Positions 10,927 through 18,313 of a stretch of 18,313 bases of DNA are shown here, one piece after another (positions within the stretch are counted from its first letter, which is position 1; every line of letters starts with the position of its first letter). Below the pieces are notes generated by a model. The model was given only the letters and a program-made list of their open reading frames with translations, was not told where the DNA came from and ran no database searches. Source of the DNA: Gryganskiella cystojenkinii (Eukaryota; Mortierellomycota; Mortierellomycetes; Mortierellales; Mortierellaceae); assembly GCA_015852425.1 (NCBI GenBank), contig JAAAIG010000614.1, positions 4,761 to 23,073 of the forward strand. The letters are read 5' to 3'. The position numbers were made by a program, and so were the translations under genes.

Positions 10927-13900
10927 CTACGACCACCCTCGCCAAATAAACGCTGGAAAAGAGATCTTGCCTCGAAGAGTCGCCTCTTGCCTTTCCACTT
11001 CTCTGTCGCGGGCGTTGATAGTCGTCCTTCGGGCTATCTCTTCGGCCCGTCGCTTCTCTTGATCGCGTTCATATTCTCGTGGACCGTAATATCCAACAGT
11101 TCCCTCACGGTTATCCTCATATCGAACTTGGAGCAATAGTTCTTCTGGCGTCATGCCATCGATCAGGACTGGATTTCGAACAGGTGGCTGCGGTGGCGGT
11201 AGTGGTATTGAAAAGGTTACTGTGGAAGGTCGTCGTGAGTCACTATCGCCAGTGGGTCGCTCTGGGGCAAGAAAACATAGACCCGAGGTAGATCGAGAAG
11301 GGGCATCGTCTGCGACCGTATCATCGGCACCAACAGGGTACAACATTTGCAATGGCTCTTCGTCTGCACTGCTCTTTTGTTCCAGTGCGTCAGCAGCTTC
11401 TGAGGTAGAGTTGGAGTTGGAGGTAGGGTTCCCTGTTGCTTGTTTTGTGGTTTTTAGTGTCTCTTCTTCCCAAGTCATCCTGTGGATCATCTTGAACAGG
11501 GACTCGACTTTGATAGGTTTGATCAAGGCGACTCTTTGCCGATGTTGCAGGTGGTTATGATGACGACGATTCCTGTACTGGGCCGCCTCGTATCGATGGG
11601 AAAGTATGGGTTGATCTTGGAGTGAAGGTGGTGGCGCATGAAGAGTACCAAGCTCCGAGATACATTCGGTGTGATGGGTCTTTCTGGTTGAGATGCTCTC
11701 ATATTTGTTAATGGCCTTAACATTGCCGGTTTGTTGTTCCTGTAAGCGCTGTTGAAGATTGCGAGGCAGCCTCGGTAGCCTTTTCGTGCTGTTCATTCTC
11801 CGAGGTTCACCCTGGAGTAAGAACTCGTTCATCTTTGTCTCGAGATACACTGCGAGCGAGGGCATATAATCCCACGGTGGGATGATGGCCTTTGAAAAAG
11901 GTACTTGATCAGACCGGGAAGCGTCTTCTTCTCTGAGATCTAGTTCTTTTTTGCGAGATATTGTACCTAAGTTCGTGATGCATAGAAGAGTCAGTCACCA
12001 ACTGTTCTCTATTTTTGTTCTTTACTTTGTTTATTTCAATGAATGTTTTTGGGGGTATTGAAGAGATTATGAGATGACTCGCAGAAACCAGACTGCAGAT
12101 TAACCCTTTTTTTAGCATATGAGAGACAGGGGTACAGGAAAAAAAACGAAAGTGAGGATGGACAACGAACAGTGAGTTAATTACCGGCATGAGAGATGTT
12201 GTTCTGAGCACGGTACTCCTGAGAGGACTGTCGGCCCGGTTGCGGCGGCGTCGGATACTTTTGCTGCTGATGTTGATTGTTCAGTTCAAGAGACGGATTC
12301 CCTGGAGAGACGATAGTTCCTCGAGAGACAACCACTTTGGCCGCCGCCTCTCCTTCCTCTGGTGAGTCTATTGACAGCAATGCAGCATCAGCATTCTTTG
12401 GATACACCTCCAGCTCGTAACCTGACAGCCTCTTTTGACCTCCTGACGAAGATCCAGCGGAGGTCGAGAACTGATTCGAGAGTCGCGTTGTCGGCACAAT
12501 CTCAAATTTTCCTTCTCTTGGCACTCTTCCCTTGGGAACACCCTGCTCTAGATCCTGACTGTAATGGATCCGACGAGCCGTCCCTCTGGATGTGGTCGTG
12601 TTGGAATTCGAAAACGTGTTCGAGTTTCGTTTCGAAGGTGGATAACCTGGATAGATGTACGATGTTCGATTCAATGAACCCGTTATTGGAAAGGAACGAG
12701 ACATGTCATCCTCACTGTTAAGGCCAAGGCTCTCCAAGGTCGGTCGCTTAATTGGACCGACCACACGGGTCACTGTTTTCATGGGCACGTCGGGAAAGGA
12801 ATGTCTCGCGTTCGCGGCTGCATAACCCCAGGAGGTAACCGACGAGGAGTTTGCTGGGACTGGAGTGCTGGGTTGTTTAGTCGTTTCCTTGGCACAACTT
12901 TGAGCTTGATGTTGTACAAGAGCTGGCGATTGGCACCTCTCTGGACCTTGAGTCCCAAACTCTCGTCGTTCCTTGGCCATCCTTTGAGCATGCTCATAAG
13001 CCTCTTGGCGCAACTGTTCTTCAACCGCGGAACGGTTGGGGCAGACCCCGACCGTTCCTAGACGATCGCGGATATACTCCTCAGTATCCTGGAAAAACTC
13101 CTGCATTGCCGTCTGTGCTCGTCCTCCTTGGGATCGACCCGCCACCAGCGAGTTTTGGGAAAAGGGTCTCATGTACTCTTCCTTGTATTTGTGAGAACGG
13201 GGCGGCAAGCTCTGCTGCTGACTTTGAGACAACGATGTCCGCGCTTGTAGCTGGGTTCGAGGTTGGTCAGTGGCTTCCTTGGGCGAACGGTTCGATGGAG
13301 AGGCATGACGGTGATGGCGGTGGTGGCGTCGACGGTGATGACGGTGACCGGGTGTGTATTGCGTGTACGAAACTGTGGTCGTATCGCCTTCGTCATCACC
13401 TGAACAAGACGCGGATCCAGAGGTCGATATAGTAGTCGTCTTTCCATTCTCGGACTCGATTATAACCCTGTTGAAGTGTTTACAATGATGACTCATGGAA
13501 GGATCTCCTGTGGCAGCATCGTTTCCTTCGCCTGTGCTCGTATATGTGACGTCCATGGCCGTCAATCGATGTTGGGGCAACTGAGGCTGAGGTTTCTCGG
13601 CTCTACGTGTTCGGTTCAAGAGACCGATATCCGGCATCGGCCTTGGTCCTCGAACTGTCGCCACTGGGCTGCAGGTTTTTGAGGGTGAAGAAAGGGCCTT
13701 GCTCGATGTTGAACGTGAAAGAGAATTGGTCCTGATCGGTCGCACGACAGAAATGGTCGAAGATGATTGGATATCGTAGTTCACGACTTTGGTTTTCTTT
13801 TCCTTTCCTTTTGCACTATCACCGTTGGTTCTACCATAACCCAGAGCCAACGATACCTTTGGGATCGCCGCAGTTTTCCCAAAACTTGCCGACAGCTTCT

Positions 13901-15248
13901 TTTCCTTTGCGTTCCAATAGAGCGACACAGACTTGCGGATTTTCGAGCCTCGAGGGAGACTGCTATTACCGTCCTTGATCTCGCCTGTGTTCTTTCGAGC
14001 AGAGGACTCAATCTCTTCTCCCTGATCGGCCTGTTCTTTGGACGACGGGGACGATGGCCTAGAAAATACCTCGGTTTTACCTTGTGGAAATCCCTGCCGT
14101 TCTCCCTTGGATGATCCTGCCACTGGAGTCGACACGGAGGTGGTGATCTTGGGCATCGAGTTGTAGTACGCATAAGGATTACCACTCCCATAAATACTCC
14201 TGCATAGATGCGTGTGGGCCGAGCCACTATCTCGATTCATAGGTACTGTTGCCACTGTGCCAGCAGCCCCAGCAACAGAAGGACCAACATCAGCAGGCGC
14301 CGATTGTCTGTAAATGGCTTGGCCCTGGGCGTAACTGAAATAAGCAGATTCCTCAGAAGAACTGTCGGAAGACAAGATCCCCTGGGTGGCGACCACGGGA
14401 TCACGAAAGTATTGTCGTCTCGAGCCAGGGACGCCAATTGACAGTGGCGGAGGCTGTGAATTGACCGATGAACTTTTGTGGTGCTGTGACAGAATCCTCC
14501 CGACTCGAGATCTATTCACAAGAGGGTGGTAGTGATGGACCACAGCTGAATTCGACAACGAACTGGAAGTTGCCTTTTCTGCGGGCATGGAATGACGCTG
14601 GTGGTAGTAGCGACTCGACTCTAGGGAACTCGTTGGTTGCAGTTGTCCCTCAAGCCCTTGTATCATCGAATAAGGAGATCCAGCGTGGTGATATTCCTGC
14701 TGGTGACCCGGCGTTGGAGTTGCGACTGCTCCACCCATTGAGGAGCTATATGAACCATGCTGTTTTTGCGGGTGCTGATGCTGGTGCTTCTCGATCCCTG
14801 AGCGTGCACTCCCTTGACGATTCATCTTCTCCAAATCAAGAATACGCTGTCGAAGTTGGGCTATTTCGTGGGCAGAACGCGGATCAAAATGATCCTGTTG
14901 ATTCTCTGGAATAACAACAGACAACTTGTCTCCTAGATATCGTGCGCCACTGTTGCTGGTGGTGGTACCGGTCTCGTTACTCCCTCCAAAGTTCGAAAGC
15001 GAACCTGACGTGGGGATGTCGCGCTGAAGTCCCGTGGCGATCGGCATCGGTGAGTTCCTGGAAGAGTTCGTCCCAATCGTTGTTGCTGTTGACTGATGGT
15101 CCTCTGGCAAAAGAAGAGGCTGCAAGGGCGGGCATCCAGGGCGCTGTAGCTGTTCCGTGGGAACACCACCACCAGCACCAACACCACCAAGACTGCCTTC
15201 TTGTGTGGGTTTTTTCTTTCCAAAGATAGTTCGGATGACCTTCTTCAT
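10927..15248 (-). CDS. Large low-complexity protein of unknown function
   Basis: Two exons, 15248-12185 and 11966-10927, joined by a 218-base GTAATT..TTAG intron with matching phase, give 1367 aa. The protein starts with a basic patch (MKKVIRTIFGKKK). It has a short heptad segment (HEIAQLRQRILDLEKMN, 127-143), many Ser/Pro/Gln/His-rich stretches and a block that looks more ordered (RKSVSLYWNAKEKKLSASFG, 438-457). A His/Arg cluster lies at 635-648, IIPPWDYMPSLAVYLETKMN just after the junction, and a charged helix at 1321-1353 after MTPEELLLQVRYEDN. No catalytic motif, signal peptide or membrane segment is visible. Such composition suits a scaffold or regulatory protein with many phosphorylation sites, but that is inference. 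The first ATG of the frame is used; a polypyrimidine leader precedes it. I do not recognise the family. Confidence 0.85.
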
Positions 15249-15369
15249 TTCGTGAGAAGAACGGTGCTGTTCAAAAACTGTCAGAGGTGTATGTGAATAT
15301 ACGCGTGTTCGCTGGCGTAATGTGTGAAATTGGGTGAAAACTGATATAAAATTTCGTTACGAGTGAAGG

Positions 15370-15482
15370 TTGGCGTAAGATAACAAGAGAGGGCAGAGGG
15401 GAGGAACGGAAGTGTAGGAGAGAAACAAGAAGAAGAGAGAGGTGGAAGAGGAAGAGAAGAGGAGAAAAGTGGGAGAGAGGTG
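15370..15482 (-). promoter_or_regulatory. Polypyrimidine leader/promoter tract of the 1367-aa gene
   Basis: About 110 bases are nearly all G and A on the given strand, so C and T on the sense strand, lying 120-235 bases upstream of the ATG. This matches the CT-rich block seen before pyruvate kinase and probably marks the transcription start zone. Confidence 0.4.
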
Positions 15483-15525
15483 TGAAAACATCGGAAAACA
15501 AACGACCGTCTCTGTGTTTCTTCTA

Positions 15526-15552
15526 CACGTGCATGCCGCCTTGCATATAAAG
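15526..15552. promoter_or_regulatory. E-box palindrome and TATA-like sequence
   Basis: CACGTG at 15526-15531 overlaps GCATGC at 15531-15536 and is followed by GCATATAAAG at 15543-15552. CACGTG is the classic bHLH site in fungi. Its position about 280 bases upstream of the large gene's ATG is plausible for a regulatory element, but function is only inferred from the motif. Confidence 0.25.
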
Positions 15553-15680
15553 CCTTGATTCTCGAGCTCGTCGTTCCTGTGGATATTTACTAACCTTATG
15601 CTCGCCTTTCTTGCTGACCTCGGTGTGTGGATATTCTCAAAGTGTTATCAAACATGAAAAAAGGTATTGTTCACACATGG

Positions 15681-15790
15681 TGACTGATCAAGTCGACAGG
15701 CCTCGCAGTAAAGAGCCTGATTTGTCAGTGACTGACTTTCGACGGTGCCTTGTCAGTCACTTTTTCATAAGATCACGACTTGTTGATCAA
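15681..15790. repeat. Cluster of TGACTGA repeats forming nested inverted repeats
   Basis: TGACTGA occurs at 15681, again inside GTGACTGAC at 15728-15736, and on the other strand in GTCAGTCAC at 15752-15760. The last two are a perfect 9-base inverted repeat around a 15-base loop. Outside them, TGATCAAGTCG at 15685-15695 pairs imperfectly with CGACTTGTTGATCA at 15776-15789, with a three-base bulge. The stretch is non-coding. Confidence 0.5.
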
Positions 15791-16160
15791 ACGAAAATCC
15801 TCAATTGCTTCTTTAAGAATCATGAGAATAAGAGAAAAAAGGCAAAGAACATAGGCTGAAAATTGAAAAAAGGCCATGGTTTCCAATGTGTTACAGTTTA
15901 TATAAATATTTTTATGGATCTCTCTTTTTTAGGGGAAGGCACTGTCATGAAAGATATAGAAATGATATGAGGGAAAGCAATGACAAAATGGGGGGACTCG
16001 TATTAAAGAGAGACAAAGGTAAAAGCTGCAGAGTGAGGTGACCCAGGAAGAAAAGAATCCTGCTGTTTCTTCCTGATGGTTTCGACCAAAAATATCCTGC
16101 ATCCTTTTTTTTTTTTTTTTGCTCTGCGCCCGTATTAAAAATATGAATCCGTTGTCTTAT

Positions 16161-16175
16161 CACTAGTTGCTAGTG
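16161..16175 (-). other. Small perfect hairpin in the 3' flank of the secreted-protein gene
   Basis: CACTAG, TTG, CTAGTG is a 6-base perfect stem with a 3-base loop, lying 17-31 bases after the stop codon. It would sit in the 3' UTR of the transcript. No function is known to me. Confidence 0.4.
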
Positions 16176-16191
16176 GGGGTGCTGATTTCGT

Positions 16192-16926
16192 TTATGGGAA
16201 GGTCAACAACAAGTTCTTGATCTCCAAGTCCCAGTCCTTGGACCAGTGAGCCTCGTTGGCGAAATCGACCAGGGACTCCTTGATCCCTTCGAGGATCTGA
16301 TTGAGGTTACCGTGCAAGATTGCCTGGTGGTCCGTCAACTTGGGCTGATTCTGAATGATGGTCGCAAGAGCAGGGCCGACATAGTCGTCATAAATCTCGG
16401 CTTCATCACCATCGAACTTGGTCTGGAGCTGACCAATGAGCGTCTTGACAATGCGGGTCTTGATCATGGGCATAAAGTGACAGATGGATGGAGGGTTGCC
16501 GCAGATGTAATCCATGTTGTGGCAATCAGGCATTTTCCACCAGACACCCTTTGGCGGTTGAGTGACTCTGTGGGGTTTGTTGCAATCGCCCTTGAACTTT
16601 GGTTCTGTCACGAAGATCTCGGCGAAGACGGTTTTGAAGAGGGATTCGGCCCAGGCCTTCTGGGGGACAGTGACAGCGTCGGCGATGGTAGTGATGGCGG
16701 TGTTGGTCTCGTCGGCTGTGAGGGTGTCCTTGGGGACTCCATAAAAGAGCGAATCCTTGACCTTGGTGTTGAGGATGGTAAAGTAATCGTTCGAGAGGAT
16801 CTCGTACTTGTCCGAGAATGCGCGCGAGACGTTGACTTGACATTCGTGTTCACAGGCCTGGACGGTCGAGGGGGCAAAGACTGCCAAGGCAGCGACGGTG
16901 CCAGCAATGGCGGTGAAGAATCTCAT
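16192..16926 (-). CDS. Small secreted protein with six cysteines, unknown function
   Basis: This is an intronless 244-aa ORF. Residues 1-24 are a clear signal peptide (basic start, hydrophobic core AIAGTVAALAVFAPS, likely cleavage after VQA). The mature chain has six cysteines, at 25, 29, 115, 135, 142 and 149, enough for three disulfides. Four of them fall in a compact central block with PPKGVWWKMPDCHNMDYICG. An NVS sequon lies at 32. The flanks look helical and amphipathic; there is no GPI signal or second membrane segment. I recognise no enzyme motif. A secreted effector-like or cell-surface protein is plausible, but that is inference. The start is the first ATG, preceded by a CT-rich leader ending CCGCCTATA. 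Confidence 0.9.
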   Translation of the reverse strand: MRFFTAIAGTVAALAVFAPSTVQACEHECQVNVSRAFSDKYEILSNDYFTILNTKVKDSLFYGVPKDTLTADETNTAITTIADAVTVPQKAWAESLFKTVFAEIFVTEPKFKGDCNKPHRVTQPPKGVWWKMPDCHNMDYICGNPPSICHFMPMIKTRIVKTLIGQLQTKFDGDEAEIYDDYVGPALATIIQNQPKLTDHQAILHGNLNQILEGIKESLVDFANEAHWSKDWDLEIKNLLLTFP

Positions 16927-17612
16927 TATAGGCGGGGAAGAGGGTATGTTCTATGCAATGCACGAGTAGAAAGAAGAGGATTGTATGAAGTGGCGGTCAA
17001 TAGATGTCAGATGATGATGATGATGATGGCGACGGTGAACAGTTAACGGGTTTTCTTGTTCTGGCTCTTATTGGAATTACAAAGAGCGAGGCAATGGCGG
17101 GCCAAGTGAAGGGTGGGCAAGGGCAAGTAAAAGACTTACAATTGATGGAGAGGGCGAGTGATGATGCGGATAAGAATGAACGAGCGAATGAAAGGCAAAA
17201 AAGATAATGAGAGCGCAGAAGGGGACGAAACGAAAGCGGATGATGAAGGCTGGTCCGAGTGTCCCTCCCCTCCTGTGCGTCTGCCACGGGTCAGAAGCAC
17301 TTTTTGGTCCTTCTCTGTCGACAGACGTTGTGAAAAAGTCAAAAGTTGTGTCAAAGCCACACCCCGAAATAGAGACTTACAAAAAATTGCGCCTGGTTTC
17401 TCACTGACTACTTTTCGATGGAGAGGCACTGCGTCAGTGCAAAAGTAAAAATAGATTTGTCAATCCGTTACTGTTTCTTCTTCGAAAAGGTTTTGTTGTG
17501 GGACATGTTTTTTTATTCAAACTATCTTTTTGCAAGAGAAGGCTGGCGAATTTGAACAACACCAGCTGGACATCTTTCATTCTTTTTTTCGCCTTTCTTA
17601 GTTCAAAATCCT
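16927..17612. other. Intergenic region with a short GAT repeat
   Basis: About 690 bases separate the secreted-protein gene from the membrane-protein gene. The part next to the secreted gene is pyrimidine-rich on its sense strand and should hold its promoter. A simple repeat of about six GAT/ATG units sits near 17010-17027. No coding frame with protein character was found. Confidence 0.45.
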
Positions 17613-18269
17613 TTATCCCAAAAGAGGGGCAGACTCGCCAGACTGACGACCGAAGAATCCAAGGACAACGGGCTTGAGGGTATAGCCAACAACGAGAACA
17701 CCGAGACCCAAGGAAGTCCAGTGGATGACAGCCTCCTCCTGCTGGGCAAAGACACCAAACAAGAACCAGGCCAAGACCAAGGCACCGGCAACATCGCCCT
17801 TCTTGTACTCGATGTAGCCAATGACGGTCGAACCGACAAAGACCAAACCAGCAACGGTCAAAATGATCTGGAAGGTCGAGGGACCTTCGTCCTGAACAGG
17901 GGTGATGACAGCAAACACATTGATGACAAACAAGACAAAGATCCAGGCGTGGTAGAGCGAGAAAGGCAAGTGCAAGAAGACTTCCTCCAAGACAGTCTCG
18001 GAAGCGTGATGCTCCTTCAGGCGATAGTAGATGTACGAGATACCGCTGGTAGCGAACAACAGAGGGATCAAGGCGAGGATGGTGTGGCCCTTAGCCTATT
18101 GACGAACGAACAAAAAAAAAAGGTCAATAAGCCTTGTTGTCAACATTGGCTTGGTTGAACACACCGAAGAAAGGACGCCCAAAAAACCATCCGTTCCGGC
18201 AGCTCTTGGAACATTTTTCTCACGCGCAGAAAGAGGGTTAAAAAACGCGTCGCACCATTGGATCACCAT
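17613..18269 (-). CDS. Small five-helix membrane protein, 5' end uncertain
   Basis: The main exon, 18095-17613, encodes 160 residues beginning AKGHTILALIPLLF and ending SGESAPLLG. It holds five hydrophobic segments (residues about 4-25, 46-67, 74-96, 101-118 and 122-147 of the exon) with short loops, so it is an integral membrane protein of unrecognised family. The exon follows a clear acceptor (GTCAATAG). The 5' part is ambiguous. Model A: ATG at 18269, exon to 18165, GTGTGT donor, 69-base intron, 195 aa, all canonical. Model B: ATG at 18190 reading into GRPFFGVFNQANVDNK (18180-18133), which looks more like real protein and flows into AKGHT. It needs one base fewer in the T6 run at 18186-18181 and a weak donor (GTTGAC at 18144, or GC at 18132). 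I favour B biologically, and A is the only reading that works as given. Confidence 0.75.
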
Positions 18270-18278
18270 TGGATCACC
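18254..18278 (-). promoter_or_regulatory. Tandem CCAAT boxes
   Basis: An 11-base unit (ACCATTGGATC) is repeated twice in tandem. On the minus strand it gives two CCAAT boxes about 65-80 bases upstream of the possible start at 18190. CCAAT is the site of the Hap/NF-Y complex. If the start is instead at 18269, the second copy lies in the coding region. Confidence 0.35.
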
Positions 18279-18313
18279 TTTCAATCCTCTTTCTTTCGCT
18301 CACACACTCTTTC

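Larger units (their letters stand above)
15249..16191. other. Intergenic region upstream of the 1367-aa gene
   Basis: No coding frame with protein character was seen. The part next to the large gene is polypyrimidine on the sense strand. A CACGTG E-box palindrome lies at 15526-15531 and a TATA-like GCATATAAAG at 15543-15552. A cluster of TGACTGA repeats with inverted-repeat structure occupies 15681-15790. A T tract near 16105-16120 and a small hairpin at 16161-16175 belong to the 3' flank of the secreted-protein gene. Confidence 0.5.

Noticed and set aside
16246..17046. A 266-codon plus-strand ORF opposite the secreted protein
   Set aside because: Codon bias of the sense gene leaves the antisense frame open. 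The minus strand has a signal peptide and patterned cysteines; the plus strand has neither.
10910..18250. ACGCGT (MCB-like) sites at 10910, 15301 and 18245, each upstream of a gene
   Set aside because: A fixed 6-mer is expected about four times in 18 kb by chance, and another copy lies in a coding exon at 121, so there is no enrichment.
1..18313. tRNA, rRNA, CRISPR arrays, insertion sequences or bacterial-style operons
   Set aside because: No T-loop/acceptor pairs, spaced direct repeats, transposase ORFs or ribosome-binding-site organisation were seen; the region is eukaryotic.

Overview
This window is nuclear DNA from a filamentous fungus. Genes are split by short introns with GT..AG ends, coding exons are separated by long A/T homopolymers, and polypyrimidine leaders precede start codons. 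Intron density, secreted-protein style and overall gene texture suggest an early-diverging lineage such as Mortierellomycota; that placement is an inference made without any database search. All exon models below were built by hand from reading frame, splice signals and phase.

Layout, left to right, with every supported gene on the minus strand: (1) 35-545, two spliced exons of a hypothetical, probably secreted protein, cut by the left window edge and lacking a visible start; (2) 749-3167, pyruvate kinase, five exons, 504 aa; (3) 3168-4328, the pyruvate kinase promoter and non-coding DNA; (4) 4329-5026, a decayed protein-coding relic with several stops and frame changes; (5) 5120-8242, a 911-aa type II membrane protein of the PC-esterase (GDSx/DxxH) type with a very large acidic, disordered insert; (6) 8723-10766, Vps72/YL1 (Swc2), the H2A.Z-binding subunit of the SWR1 chromatin remodeller, four exons, 564 aa; (7) 10927-15248, a 1367-aa low-complexity protein of unknown function, two exons; (8) 16192-16926, an intronless 244-aa secreted protein with six cysteines; (9) 17613 to about 18190/18269, a small five-helix membrane protein whose 5' end is unclear.

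The genes form no obvious pathway. They cover glycolysis, cell-surface or Golgi carbohydrate modification, chromatin remodelling, secretion and membrane function, which fits an ordinary eukaryotic gene neighbourhood. I saw no RNA genes, CRISPR arrays or intact transposons. The items most worth a second look are the decayed gene at 4.3-5.0 kb, the PC-esterase-like protein with Thr in place of the nucleophilic Ser, the 1367-aa orphan, the six-cysteine secreted protein, and the apparent one-base frameshift at the start of the last gene.
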